Source: Luteimonas deserti
GTDB lineage: Bacteria > Pseudomonadota > Gammaproteobacteria > Xanthomonadales > Xanthomonadaceae
Assembly (NCBI RefSeq): GCF_013425765.1
Contig: NZ_JACCJZ010000011.1
Coordinates: 1-64,000 of the forward strand
Direction of reading: 5' to 3'
DNA length: 64,000 nucleotides
Shown: in pieces, positions 51,715-60,707 of the stretch
How the letters are laid out: each line of letters begins with the position of its first letter
How positions within the stretch are numbered: the stretch's first letter is position 1
Position numbers and translations under genes: made by a program
Notes under the pieces: generated by a model
What the model saw: only the letters and a program-made list of their open reading frames with translations
What the model was told of the DNA's origin: nothing
Database searches by the model: none

Positions 51715-51770
51715 GGACGTCCGGCATCGCGCAGCCGGCGGGACGTCCGGCATCGCGCAGCCGGCGGGAC
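51715..51770. repeat. Short 26-bp tandem repeat
   Basis: A 26-bp unit beginning GGACGTCCGGCATCGCGCAG starts at 51715 and 51741, with only the first bases of a third copy at 51767. It lies in the gap between two minus-strand genes and codes for nothing recognisable. Confidence 0.8.
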
Positions 51771-51820
51771 GTTCGGGCGGTTCGGGCCCGCGCCGGAGGC
51801 CGACGCCGGCGACGCAATGT

Positions 51821-52150
51821 CTACGTCCGATCCAGCGCCGCGAGCCCGGCCGCGACATCCTCACGCGATGTGGGGCGCACCACGCGCGACACTTCCACGC
51901 CATCGCGCAGCACGATCAGCGTAGGCCACAGCTTCACCCGGAAGCTGCGCCCCAGTGGACGCCCCGGGCCGTCCTCGATGCGCAGGTGGCGCAGGCCGGG
52001 GCGCGCCGCCAGCTCGGGCTGCAGCGCCGACTGCGCACCCTGGCAGTGGGGGCACCACGCCGTGCCGAACTCCAGCGCGAGCTCACCGGGCATGGCATCG
52101 ACCTCGTCCCTGTCCGGTGCGTCGCTCGCGTAGTGCAGCGGCGCGGCCAT
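51821..52150 (-). CDS. Thioredoxin-family protein
   Basis: The 109-residue product lacks a signal peptide, so it is cytosolic. The active site is GTAWCPHCQGAQSAL near residue 33, a CPHC motif, and the cis-Pro segment is VKLWPTLIVLRDG. It differs from TrxA in the motif and in its short N-terminus. The gene begins at the stop of the host-attachment-like gene (TGATG overlap), which suggests linked roles. Confidence 0.85.
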   Translation of the reverse strand: MAAPLHYASDAPDRDEVDAMPGELALEFGTAWCPHCQGAQSALQPELAARPGLRHLRIEDGPGRPLGRSFRVKLWPTLIVLRDGVEVSRVVRPTSREDVAAGLAALDRT

Positions 52151-52548
52151 CAGGACAGCGCGCGCTCGATCGTCTCGAGCGGTGCGTTGGTGAAGTCCTT
52201 GGCCAGATCGCCGACCAGGCGCTGGGTGGTTTCCTTGTGCAGCAGCGGGCGTATGCGCCCCAGTGTCTGCGGGTCTGCGATCAACACGAGATGGGCATAC
52301 CGGTTCTTCAGCGCGCCATCGTTGAGCCCCAGCGCCAGCTGCTTGGCGAAGGTGGCCTCGTCGAGCTGCGACGCGCTCGATTCGGCAGGCATGGAACCGG
52401 CCGGACCATCGTCGTCGAGGTTCATGCCTTCCAGCAGGGCCTCCTGCTTGAGGGTCAGCGTGCGCTCGTCGCCCACGTTGCTGAAAACGCGCGCGGCACC
52501 ACCGTTGGCCACCACCACGAGCGCGCCCTGCGGAATCTTCATCGTCAT
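52150..52548 (-). CDS. Host-attachment family protein (eRF1-like fold)
   Basis: The 132-residue product starts at 52548 (MTMKIPQGALVVVANGGAAR), with GGAGA 7 bases upstream. It resembles the Host_attach family, which has an eRF1/pelota-like nucleotide fold. Later segments are LNDGALKNRYAHLVLIADPQ and VGDLAKDFTNAPLETIERAL. The name comes from an Agrobacterium attachment gene; the biochemical role is unknown, and a link to RNA or ribosomes is only structural inference. It is coupled to the thioredoxin gene. Confidence 0.8.
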   Translation of the reverse strand: MTMKIPQGALVVVANGGAARVFSNVGDERTLTLKQEALLEGMNLDDDGPAGSMPAESSASQLDEATFAKQLALGLNDGALKNRYAHLVLIADPQTLGRIRPLLHKETTQRLVGDLAKDFTNAPLETIERALS

Positions 52549-52649
52549 ACGGCTTCTCCGATTACGTGCGAAACGTGCCCGGCTGGGCACGCCACGACTC
52601 TAGGCAGCCGGATGTGAGCGCGATGCAACGCAGGGCGCACCGCTCCGGC

Positions 52650-53204
52650 TCACCGCCAGGGACGACGCCCCTCGGACCAGCTCTCGCGCGGCGCCGGATG
52701 CACGTCGGGCCAAAGACCTGCGCCGCCGTACCAGCCGGCCCGTCCGGCGTCGAACGGCCCACCGGATCCGCGGTACGGGATGCCGTAGGGATCGAGGCCG
52801 AACCCGCCGGGACCTTCGGCATGCCCGACCCGCAGTTGCACGTGGCGCGCGGACACGTCGCCCGCGGCATTGACGTGCTCGCTGCACAGGTGCAGGTCGG
52901 CTGCATTCCAGCGGCTGGTGCCGGCGCGGGAATGGCCGATGCCGGTGGTGACGCTCCCGGTGACCGGACGGTCGCTGCCGTCCACCGCGCGTGGACAGCC
53001 CCTCGCCCTCGCCCCGAGCCTCCCATCGGACGAAGGAACATTCCGCGGGCGGGTGCGCGGACCGGTGTACTCGCCATCGCCGAGCGCACCCGGCCCGGTG
53101 AACAAGGCGGGCGCGGGTGCACGCAGATCCACCCCGCCCTCGCCCGCCGCGGACGCCAGCGGGCACAGCAGCAGGATGGACATCAGCAGGCGGGACGTGG
53201 ACAT
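52650..53204 (-). CDS. Secreted Gly/Arg-rich protein of unknown function
   Basis: The 184-residue product starts at 53204 (MSTSRLLMSILLLCPLASAA) with a signal peptide. The mature part is rich in Gly, Arg and Pro with repeated GxG and PYG runs (GFGLDPYGIPYRGSGGPFDA). Two Cys are present (RGCPRAV, LHLCSE). I do not recognise a family. Confidence 0.6.
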   Translation of the reverse strand: MSTSRLLMSILLLCPLASAAGEGGVDLRAPAPALFTGPGALGDGEYTGPRTRPRNVPSSDGRLGARARGCPRAVDGSDRPVTGSVTTGIGHSRAGTSRWNAADLHLCSEHVNAAGDVSARHVQLRVGHAEGPGGFGLDPYGIPYRGSGGPFDAGRAGWYGGAGLWPDVHPAPRESWSEGRRPWR

Positions 53205-53270
53205 GGCGCGATTCCGGGTGACGTCGAGCCCCACGCTAACAGCCGCTGCTTGAATCGCGCCTGCGCCGCA

Positions 53271-53594
53271 TCAAGGCGCGAACCGCATCCACAGGCAATC
53301 GATCGCGTCGAGCGCGATGTGCACCACCAGGCCGATTCCCAGCAGCCGCGTGCGCGCAGGAAGCGCCAGGACGCCGTAGACGGCGATCGCGGGTGCGGTG
53401 TGCAGCGGATGGAAGCCGATACTGCAGCGGCCCGGCGCGTAGATCGGATCCGCCAGCAGATGGTCAAGATCGATCGCCCATCCGAGCAGCATCCAGGCCC
53501 AGGCGTGCAGGAAACGCTTGCGCCAGAAGCACCAGGCGAGAAGCGCGGGAACCGCGGCGTGCAGAAGCAGATGCAGGATGGCGCGCGTGCCCAT
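53271..53594 (-). CDS. DUF6122-like inner-membrane protein
   Basis: The 107-residue product has three or four hydrophobic segments. It carries conserved polar residues in a pattern I associate with the DUF6122 family: AIDLDHLLADPIYAPGRCSI, GFHPLHTAPAIAVYG and HIALDAIDCLWM. The His and Asp residues repeated at the membrane could bind a metal, as in membrane-bound hydrolases (YdjM-like). The function is unknown. Confidence 0.75.
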   Translation of the reverse strand: MGTRAILHLLLHAAVPALLAWCFWRKRFLHAWAWMLLGWAIDLDHLLADPIYAPGRCSIGFHPLHTAPAIAVYGVLALPARTRLLGIGLVVHIALDAIDCLWMRFAP

Positions 53595-53765
53595 ACGGTC
53601 TCGAGCGGTGGAAACGGGTCCAGCCTACCTGCGGCGGGCAGGCGCGTCGCTCACGCCCGGTTTGGCGCCGTCTGCCGAAATTGCAGGGCCAGGGGGCGAC
53701 GTTCACCGCGTCTCGACCGGCGTGATGCGAATTTCGCGAACCTTAATCGCAGTCGGAGTCGTGGG

Positions 53766-54476
53766 ATGGCGCATCACAGCCCGGGTGGTCTGGTCCTTCT
53801 GGTGGAGGACAACCGCAATATTTCCGAGCCGGTCGGTGAGTTCCTGGAGAGTCGCGGGTTCGAGGTGGATTACGCGGCCGATGGTATCGATGCCTACAAC
53901 CTGGCATCGGAGAACCCGTTCGACGTGATCGTGCTCGACCTCATGCTGCCGCGACTCGGCGGTCTCGAGGTCTGCCGCCGGCTGCGCGCCGACGGTCGCA
54001 GCTCCACGCCGATCCTGATGCTGACCGCGCGCGATTCGCTCGAGGAGAAGATCGAGGGTCTCGAAGCGGGTGCGGACGACTATCTGACCAAGCCCTTCGA
54101 CATCAAGGAACTGGAGGCCCGCATCCGGGCGCTGATCCGCCGGGACCGCCGCGAAGTCGGCGCCGCGGTTCTCGAGGTGGGCGACCTGCGTCTGGACCCG
54201 GTGTCCCTGCGCGTGCAGCGCGGCGAGCGCGAACTCAATCTCGCGCCGATCGCGATGAAGATCCTGACCATCCTGATGCGCGAGGCACCGCGCGTGGTCA
54301 GCCGGCGCGAGATCGAACAGGAGATCTGGGGCCTCAGCCTGCCGGACTCGGACACCCTGCGCAGCCATCTCTACAACCTGCGCAAGGCGATCGACCGCGA
54401 CCAGTCGGTGCAGCTGCTGCACACGATCACCGGCGCGGGCTACCGCGTTGCCGATCTGAGCCGCGCCGTCGCCTGA
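53766..54476 (+). CDS. Response regulator, OmpR/PhoB family
   Basis: The 236-residue product has an N-terminal receiver domain with the acidic pair VEDN and the phosphorylated Asp in DVIVLDLMLPRLGG near residue 57. Thr (LMLTARD) and Lys (YLTKPFD) complete the site. The C-terminal winged helix (RELNLAPIAMKILTILMREA, SDTLRSHLYNLRKAID) binds DNA. No histidine kinase is adjacent, so it is an orphan here. The nearest kinase (58509-59690) is 4 kb away. The many codons upstream in the same frame are not part of the gene. Confidence 0.93.
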   Translation: MAHHSPGGLVLLVEDNRNISEPVGEFLESRGFEVDYAADGIDAYNLASENPFDVIVLDLMLPRLGGLEVCRRLRADGRSSTPILMLTARDSLEEKIEGLEAGADDYLTKPFDIKELEARIRALIRRDRREVGAAVLEVGDLRLDPVSLRVQRGERELNLAPIAMKILTILMREAPRVVSRREIEQEIWGLSLPDSDTLRSHLYNLRKAIDRDQSVQLLHTITGAGYRVADLSRAVA

Positions 54477-54528
54477 GGGCGCGGCACGGCCGCCGCGCGT
54501 GCGGTCGGCAGCGCGGCGCTCCGCCGGC

Positions 54529-55839
54529 TCAGCGCGGCACCGCCACCTGGAACGGGATGTTGGCGTAGGCCGCATGGCCCTGCCCGTCGTGGGCCTCGAC
54601 GAACAGGCGGTAGTGCCCCGGCGCGGTCGGTGCGTCGAAGCGCAGGCGGCCGGCCTCGACGTAAGCGCGTGCCAGGGGCACCGCAGGCGGCAACGTTTCG
54701 GGATCACCCCCGATCGTGGTCGCACGGCTTTCTTCGCGCAGCACCCAGCGGTATTCGACGGGGTCCCCGTCGATGTCCTCGACCTCGACGCTCGCGACAT
54801 GCGAGGCGCCGGGCGCGAGGGTGACGCTGTCGCCGGCCAGGCGTCCGTCGATGCGGAGCGGCGTGATCGACGGTGCGCGATTGGCAGGCCACGTCCCGGT
54901 CCATGCGTACTGCATCGCGTCCACTGCCGGCGTCGACTCACCGCCCGGCAGGAACAGGCCGTACCAGGTGGGGGTGCGCTCCTGCTTCTGGCCCCAGAGG
55001 AAGACGAACGAACCCAGGCCCTGCGCGCGGTCGCTGTCGATGTCGCGCACGTAGCGCTCGGCCAGCAATTGCGCCTTGCGTGATGCATCGTCCTCGATCG
55101 GCGCGCCCCAGGCGGTCTCCGGACTCTCCCAGTGCCCGGTCGGGCCCCACTCGGTGACCACGTAGGCGCCGGTCCAGCCGGCCGCGCGCAGCCGGCCCTG
55201 CACGCCTTCGATGTCGCCATAGAGCTGCACGCCGATGAGGTCCAGTGCGGGTGCGCGCGCCTTCAGCGTCGCGATCAACGCCGCGTCGAACCCGGCCAGC
55301 GGCGTCATCACCGGATGGTGCGGGTCGATCTCTCGGATCGCCTCGGCGATCGCGTTGACCGCGTCCCACACCTTGGGATTGCGCGCTTCGAGATTGAGCT
55401 CGTTGCCGACCAGCCACATCAACACCGCCGGATGGTCACGATGCGCGGCCACCTCGGCGCGGATGCGCGCCAGCTGCGCGGCCACGGCATCGGCGTCGTC
55501 GTAGTCGAAGCCGTGCCGCTCCTTGCCCACCGCCAGCCCCATCGCCACGCGCAGGCCGTTGCGCTGCGCGCGGTCGAGCATCGCATCGACCGCAGCGTGG
55601 TCGGGCCCGGTGCTCCAGGTGCGCAACGCATTGCCACCGCGCGCGGCCAGCGCCTCCAGGTCGCCTCCGGAGCCGCCCGCGCCCCGGATACGGAAGGGCG
55701 CACCATCGACCGTCAGGTGCCACACTCCGTGCGTCTCGACGACGCGGACCTGGGAGGGTCCCGCGGCCAGGTCGGTCGCGACGGCTAGCCCTGCGACAGG
55801 AGTCAGGAGCAGGACACACAGCAGGGTCAGTACGCGCAT
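54529..55839 (-). CDS. Glycoside hydrolase, GH2-like TIM barrel, secreted
   Basis: The 436-residue product has a signal peptide (MRVLTLLCVLLLTPVAGLAV). The barrel carries the two family acids: VLMWLVGNELNLEARNPKVW with the acid/base Glu near residue 147, and YVVTEWGPTGHWESPET with the nucleophilic Glu near 227. The N-terminal segment SQVRVVETHGVWHLTVDGAP and the C-terminal Ig-like region (from about 340) complete the layout. It lacks the jelly-roll domain of classical GH2, and the sugar it cuts is unknown. Confidence 0.82.
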   Translation of the reverse strand: MRVLTLLCVLLLTPVAGLAVATDLAAGPSQVRVVETHGVWHLTVDGAPFRIRGAGGSGGDLEALAARGGNALRTWSTGPDHAAVDAMLDRAQRNGLRVAMGLAVGKERHGFDYDDADAVAAQLARIRAEVAAHRDHPAVLMWLVGNELNLEARNPKVWDAVNAIAEAIREIDPHHPVMTPLAGFDAALIATLKARAPALDLIGVQLYGDIEGVQGRLRAAGWTGAYVVTEWGPTGHWESPETAWGAPIEDDASRKAQLLAERYVRDIDSDRAQGLGSFVFLWGQKQERTPTWYGLFLPGGESTPAVDAMQYAWTGTWPANRAPSITPLRIDGRLAGDSVTLAPGASHVASVEVEDIDGDPVEYRWVLREESRATTIGGDPETLPPAVPLARAYVEAGRLRFDAPTAPGHYRLFVEAHDGQGHAAYANIPFQVAVPR

Positions 55840-55932
55840 CGGAACACCCGGGATCGGCGGTCGCCGATGATGCCATGCGCCGCGGAGGCGACAGCGACGG
55901 ACCAGGCCCGGGCCGTGCGCGGCCCGGCCGTG

Positions 55933-56193
55933 CTACGCCAGGCCGCGGTCGCGAAGCCAGCGCAGCGCACCCGGCGCCATTCCCTTGAATTTCGGCGCCT
56001 CGGCCAGGGGCGCGACCAGCAATCGGGCAGGCGCGAGTCGCCGCTTGATCCGGTGATAGAGCTGCGAACGCGTGCCGGTCGACATCACCAGATGCAGGCC
56101 CGGCGCGAGCGCGAGACTGTCGATGCCGAGCGGGGCGTCCGCTGCGCCGCCGGGATGCAGATGCACGAGATAGAGCACGGGAATGGTGTCCAT
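55933..56193 (-). CDS. Small protein of unknown function
   Basis: The 86-residue product (MDTIPVLYLVHLHPGGAADA) has a short hydrophobic start and ends in a basic helical segment (APKFKGMAPGALRWLRDRGL). It looks like a real protein because the frame shows normal codon preference and amino-acid balance, but no family is recognised. GAGAG lies a few bases before the ATG. Confidence 0.55.
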   Translation of the reverse strand: MDTIPVLYLVHLHPGGAADAPLGIDSLALAPGLHLVMSTGTRSQLYHRIKRRLAPARLLVAPLAEAPKFKGMAPGALRWLRDRGLA

Positions 56194-56727
56194 GACGGGA
56201 CTCTCGACGTCCCGCGCGTACGTTCGGGTGAATGCGTCTTGCGCCCGCAGCGCAGCGCCTCGCGCCCGGGCTGCACGCTGCGACGGCCCGGTGACACCCG
56301 CCCGGACGTGGGCCCGGTGGAGCCTGCGCACCTCGTCGCCCCGCACGCCGGTGCACGCGCCGGCCGAAGTTTCGCGCGAGAGTGTCGCCGCTCGCATCGC
56401 GTTGCCCGGTGCGGCCGTCGCGATCGACGTTGCGACATGGGCAGTGACTGCTCGACGCCGGCGGCATACTCCGGCGCGGCGGCCATCCCGGAGAACAGGC
56501 TCCGACAGCAATGACACGCGTCCCGCACGACGGGCGGGACGAGGACGGCGGCACGGGGATCGGTTGAAACGATGCCCGGCCACACCGGGACGGAGCACCG
56601 CTGCGCAGCACGACCACACCCCGTTGCGCCGTGGCGCGCCTCGGCAGGCCGATGCCGACCAAAGCACACCGGGCGCGCGTCGGTGCAGGTCGTCGAGGCC
56701 AGCGGTGATGGACGTTCCCGCTGCAGC
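56194..56727. other. Gene-free stretch
   Basis: No supportable gene, RNA or repeat is seen. Long open frames on both strands here are extensions of neighbouring genes in GC-rich DNA. Confidence 0.45.
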
Positions 56728-57978
56728 TCAGCGCGGCGGGGACGGCGGCGCGGCCGATGCGTCGGGCACGATCCGCAGCACCCGACCCTGCATGCTGTCG
56801 GTCAACAGGTACAGCGCGCCGTCCGGGCCGGCGCGCACGTCGCGGATCCGCTCGCCGAGTTCCGTGAAGAGCACCTCCTGCGCACCGGGGCGCCCGCCCT
56901 TCATCGGTACGCGCCGCACGCCGCGCTCGACCAGCGCGGCGACGAACAGACTGCTGCGCCAGTGGGGAAACAGCGCACCGTCGTACCAGGTCAGGCCGGC
57001 CGGTGCGATCGACGGCGTCCAGTGCAGCAGGGGCGGCGTCACCCCGGGCCACCGGGTGTAGGGCGTGATCCGCGCGCCGGTGTAGTCCACGCCGTCGGTG
57101 GTGATCGGCCAGCCGTAGTTGGCACCGGCGTCGATCCGGTTGAGCTCGTCGCCGCCCCTGGCCCCGTGCTCGTGCGCATAGAGCAGCCCGCCCACCCGCA
57201 CCAGCCCCTGGGGATTGCGATGGCCGATGCTGTAGATCTCCGGCCGTGCCCCCGTCCGCGTGGCGAACGGGTTGTCCGGAGGAATGCCGCCGTCGCGGTC
57301 GATGCGCAGATGTTTGCCCAGATGGGTGTGCAGGCGGAGGGCATCGGTGCGCACGAGATTGCCGTCGCCCACGCCGACCACCAGGGTGTCGTCAGCCTGC
57401 CAGGCCATGCGCCCGCCGAAATGCTGGGTGTGCGACTTCGCCGGCTGGGTGGTCAACACCGGCGTCAGCTCGGCAAGCCCGTCCGGCCCCAGCCGCGCAT
57501 GGGCGACGCGCAGATGGTTGGCCGTCGGCGTGCCGTGGGCGTACGAGAGATAGACGCGTCCGGTCGTGGCGAAACGCGGATCGATCGCCACGTCGAAGAG
57601 ACCGGCCTGGCCCCGCGCCAGGACGCCGGGAACGCCGGGAACGGGCGTCTCGCGCAGCACCAGGCGCCCTGCCGCATCCGGTTCGAGCAGGCGCAGACGT
57701 CCCGGGCGCTCGGTCACGAGTGCGCGGCCGTCCGGCAGGAACGCGATCGACCAGGGATGCATCAGGCCTTCGGCCACGGTTTCGATGCGGTAGCCCGCAG
57801 CGGCGGGCGGCGCCACGCACAGCAACGCCAGCAGACCGAGCACAACCGCACGCACCTTCGACGCCGGACGATGCCTGCGCCGTCGTCCGTCCGCGGCGGC
57901 CCGGATGCGGGCCCGGACAACCGAGTGCGTGGTGTGCGTCTCCGCCACTGCGTGCGTGGTGCGTGTGGTGTGCGGCAT
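56728..57978 (-). CDS. PQQ-dependent sugar dehydrogenase, exported
   Basis: This is a second six-bladed propeller of the soluble glucose dehydrogenase/YliI type, about 416 residues from the ATG at 57978. Family segments are HPWSIAFLPDGRALVTERPG, RGQAGLFDVAIDPRF, GHRNPQGLVRVGGLLYAHEH, GANYGWPITTDG and DVRAGPDGALYLLTDS. The His in HTQHFGGRMAW is in the catalytic position. The N-terminus is odd: about 40 residues rich in Thr, His and Arg precede the signal-like VRAVVLGLLALLCVAPPAAA. A GTG at 57855 just before that segment may be the true start. ATG codons at 57984 and 57990 are also in frame. Confidence 0.85.
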   Translation of the reverse strand: MPHTTRTTHAVAETHTTHSVVRARIRAAADGRRRRHRPASKVRAVVLGLLALLCVAPPAAAGYRIETVAEGLMHPWSIAFLPDGRALVTERPGRLRLLEPDAAGRLVLRETPVPGVPGVLARGQAGLFDVAIDPRFATTGRVYLSYAHGTPTANHLRVAHARLGPDGLAELTPVLTTQPAKSHTQHFGGRMAWQADDTLVVGVGDGNLVRTDALRLHTHLGKHLRIDRDGGIPPDNPFATRTGARPEIYSIGHRNPQGLVRVGGLLYAHEHGARGGDELNRIDAGANYGWPITTDGVDYTGARITPYTRWPGVTPPLLHWTPSIAPAGLTWYDGALFPHWRSSLFVAALVERGVRRVPMKGGRPGAQEVLFTELGERIRDVRAGPDGALYLLTDSMQGRVLRIVPDASAAPPSPPR

Positions 57979-58011
57979 GATCATGGCCATGATGATGCCC
58001 GAACGTTGCAC

Positions 58012-58494
58012 ATGACCGACCCCCGTTCCGTGCCATGGACGACACGCCTGGCGGCGCTCGCCTTCGCGCTGGGCCTGGCCACCGTCTGGGGCACGGTGCT
58101 GCAGACCCAGTTCAACCTGCAGGCGCTCACACCGTTCGTCGAGATCCCGCCGGGAACGCGGGTGGCCACGACGCTGCAGGATCTGGTCGGCTACGGCCCG
58201 ACCCACCTCGCGCTGGTGGCCGCTGCGTGGTTGCCCGCGCTGCCTCTCGCGTGGCGATGTGCGCGACGCTGGCCGCGCCTGCGTACCCCTCTCTATACCG
58301 TCGCGGCGGGCGTCGGTCTGGTGGTCGCGATCCGCGCTGCGGATCACTTCGCGCCGATGCCGGTGCTGATCGATGCAACGCGGAGCGCAGGCGGCCTGCT
58401 CGCGATCGCCGCGGGCAGTGCGGCAGGCGGGGCGCTGTTCGCGCTGCTCACGCGCCGCAGGCTGCCGGTCACGCCGGCCGGGCGAGCGGGCTGA
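58012..58494 (+). CDS. Small membrane protein of unknown function
   Basis: The 160-residue product has four hydrophobic segments (about 12-32, 62-80, 93-110 and 125-147) with short loops. Positive residues lie mostly on one side, so it is an inner-membrane protein. I do not recognise the family. It is divergent from the sugar dehydrogenase gene with 33 bp between the likely starts. Confidence 0.65.
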   Translation: MTDPRSVPWTTRLAALAFALGLATVWGTVLQTQFNLQALTPFVEIPPGTRVATTLQDLVGYGPTHLALVAAAWLPALPLAWRCARRWPRLRTPLYTVAAGVGLVVAIRAADHFAPMPVLIDATRSAGGLLAIAAGSAAGGALFALLTRRRLPVTPAGRAG

Positions 58495-58508
58495 CTGCCG
58501 CAGCCGGG

Positions 58509-59690
58509 TCAGCCCGGCGGCAGGCGCACGGTGATCCGGGTGCCCTCGCCGGGCGAGGACGCGACATCCAGGTCGGCCGCGAGGGCCTCGGCGGTCTGGC
58601 GTACGATCCACAGGCCGAGACCGAGCCCTTCGGACTGCGCGTCGCCCTGCTGGAACGCCTCGAAATACCGGTCGACACGCGCGGGGTCCATGCCGACGCC
58701 GGTGTCGATGACGTCGATGCAGGCCAGGCCGTGCTCGTAGCGGCACACCAGGTCCACGCGACCGCCCGACGGGGTGTACTTGACCGCGTTGGACACCAGG
58801 TTGCCGAGCAGGGTTTCCAGCAGCCCGGCGTGGGTGCAGGCCAGGCACGGCGACTGCTCGTGCCTCGCGGTCAGGGTCACGGCCTTGCGCGTCGCGGCGC
58901 GCTGCCACGAGGCCGCCACCTGGTCGAGCATCGGCGCGACGTCGGCGACGTCCAGCGACGGCGGCACGAACCCGCCGCGCCCGGTGGCCGAGGCGATCAG
59001 CTCACCGAACTTCTGCTGGATTGCATTGAGTTCCTGCTCGGCGTGGTCGAGCCGCGCGATCTGCTCCTCGCGCGCCCCCGCACGCGCGCGATGGATGGCG
59101 TAGAACGCGGCGCGCAGCGGGATCTGCAGATCGTGACCGGCACTGGCCAGCACCCGCGCGCGCTGTGCGCTCACCGCGTGCGCTTCGGCGAGCAACCGGC
59201 GCAGTTCGAGCTGGGCCATCACCTGCCGGGCCAGCGCGCGCAGGGTATCGGCCTGTTCGGGCGTCAAGCGGCGGGGCCGGGTGTCGAGGACACAGACCGT
59301 GCCGATCGGCAGGCCATCGGGCGTCTTCAGCAGGGCACCGGCATAGAAGCGGTATCCGGGCTCGCCGACGACGAGCGGGTTGCAGGCGAAGCGCGGATCC
59401 TGCGTGGTGTCGGGAATTTCCAGATAGTCGTGTTCGAGGAACACGTGGGTACAGATCGAAGCGTCCATCGACGCCTGGCGCACGCCCAGACCGACTTCGG
59501 CCTTGAACCACTGCCGGTCGGCGTCGATCAGGTTCACCACCGCGATCGGGGTCTGGCATACGGTGGATGCGATCCGGCTGATGTCGTCGAACACCGGTTC
59601 GGTGGGGGTGTCGAGAATGCAGTAGGCGTGCAAGGACGCCAGGCGACGCGATTCGATGTGCTCGGACAGGGCGGGTGCAGGCTGGTGCAT
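58509..59690 (-). CDS. GAF-domain sensor histidine kinase
   Basis: This cytosolic kinase of 393 residues has no membrane segment. The N-terminal GAF domain (about 20-165) resembles those of light- or redox-sensing kinases (FDDISRIASTVCQTPIAVVN, GVRQASMDASICTHVF). The phospho-acceptor His is in ASAGHDLQIPLRAAF near residue 187. The ATPase domain shows NLVSNAVKYTPSGGRV (N box), DTGVGMD (G1) and GLGLGLWIVRQTA (G2). GGAGGA precedes the ATG. No response regulator is adjacent. Confidence 0.9.
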   Translation of the reverse strand: MHQPAPALSEHIESRRLASLHAYCILDTPTEPVFDDISRIASTVCQTPIAVVNLIDADRQWFKAEVGLGVRQASMDASICTHVFLEHDYLEIPDTTQDPRFACNPLVVGEPGYRFYAGALLKTPDGLPIGTVCVLDTRPRRLTPEQADTLRALARQVMAQLELRRLLAEAHAVSAQRARVLASAGHDLQIPLRAAFYAIHRARAGAREEQIARLDHAEQELNAIQQKFGELIASATGRGGFVPPSLDVADVAPMLDQVAASWQRAATRKAVTLTARHEQSPCLACTHAGLLETLLGNLVSNAVKYTPSGGRVDLVCRYEHGLACIDVIDTGVGMDPARVDRYFEAFQQGDAQSEGLGLGLWIVRQTAEALAADLDVASSPGEGTRITVRLPPG

Positions 59691-59789
59691 GGAGTCCTCC
59701 TTGTCGACCGGTCACGATTCTGGCACGGGCTGCCACAGTCCGGCCGGCACCGCGTCATGGTTCGCACACGCTACAAGACATGCCCGATC

Positions 59790-60371
59790 TCAGTCGACCC
59801 AACCCCATGGCGCGTCAGGCGCGGGCACGGGATGGGCGAGATCGAAATCCATCCGGAAGCCGCGTAGCGTGCCTACGCGATTGGCGGCGTAGACGAACCG
59901 TGTGCCGGGGTGAATCTCCATCAGCCAGACGCTGCGCTGACCGCTATCGGGGATGTCACGTGTCGCGGCATCCGCCGGGAACATCTGCGTCTCGGCGCTG
60001 CCGGGATTGCTGGTGGAGCCGCCGTACGGGGTGACCGCATCCGGATGTCCGTCGCGCTGGCGATGGTCGTGGCGCAGCTCGATGCCTGCGGCGGTGCGGG
60101 TGAGCACCCACGTGCGGGACCGATCGTCGCCGACCACGAGCGGGATGCGCACACGATCGGCACTGCATTGGCGCACGTGCATCACCAGTGGCACATCACG
60201 GAAGGTGGTGTCGTCCTCCGGTGCGCGGACCAGCGCGCCCGGGAACGCCCGGCCGCACAGCGACTGCAGGCGCTGCCACCAGTCGTGCATGTCACCGGCA
60301 CCGGCGGCGTGCGCCGGTGCGCCCGCGGCCAGCAGACACAGGACGATGGCGCGGGAGAGGATCGAGGCCAT
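59790..60371 (-). CDS. Secreted protein of unknown function
   Basis: The 193-residue product starts at 60371 (MASILSRAIVLCLLAAGAPA) with a signal peptide. The mature part contains DMHDWWQRLQSLCGRAFPG, two Cys (SLCGRAF, VRQCSAD) and a beta-rich second half (GTRFVYAANRVGTLRGFRMD). It resembles proteins annotated only as hypothetical in xanthomonads. Confidence 0.65.
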   Translation of the reverse strand: MASILSRAIVLCLLAAGAPAHAAGAGDMHDWWQRLQSLCGRAFPGALVRAPEDDTTFRDVPLVMHVRQCSADRVRIPLVVGDDRSRTWVLTRTAAGIELRHDHRQRDGHPDAVTPYGGSTSNPGSAETQMFPADAATRDIPDSGQRSVWLMEIHPGTRFVYAANRVGTLRGFRMDFDLAHPVPAPDAPWGWVD

Positions 60372-60472
60372 CACGCACTCCGGCGGTACATGGCCCCGCA
60401 CTCTAGCAAGCCGCGTCAGCGCAGCCAGTCAGCGATCGGGATGCATGGCATCCGCGGTTCGACGCTGGACAC

Positions 60473-60706
60473 ATGGCCGGAGGATGTCTGCCGCGACGCC
60501 ATACGACCGGCGCTGCGCCGCTGGCGCCGCCCGATGCCTGTCATTGCGTGGCCTGCCGGAAGTCCTCGGGCCATGTGTTCGCGTCCAGCGACGTGCCGGC
60601 CGAGGCGCTGACGGTGCGCGATCCGCAGGGCGCGTTGCGCTGGTACGCGAGGTCGGCCCGGGTGCGGCGCGGTTTGCACCCGGTCACGCGCCGGCCTGCC
60701 TGCCGT
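60473..60706 (+). pseudogene. Remnant of a GFA-family gene
   Basis: The open frame shows the middle of a GFA-type zinc protein: DACHCVACRKSSGHVFASSD, AEALTVRDPQGALRWYARSA and RVRRG. The expected first zinc motif (GGCLCGAIRY-like) is broken: the frame reads GGCLPRRHTTG, while a 1-base shift restores C.CRDAIRP. After RVRRG the family's second Cys pair (GFC..CG) is also lost by a shift, and the last 60 residues are missing. The remnant ends at the hemerythrin gene. This is a decayed gene. Confidence 0.7.
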
Positions 60707-60707
60707 C

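Noticed and set aside
52566..53765. Long N-terminal extension of the OmpR-type regulator
   Set aside because: It is antisense to two real genes and lacks any domain; the ATG at 53766 gives the standard receiver start.
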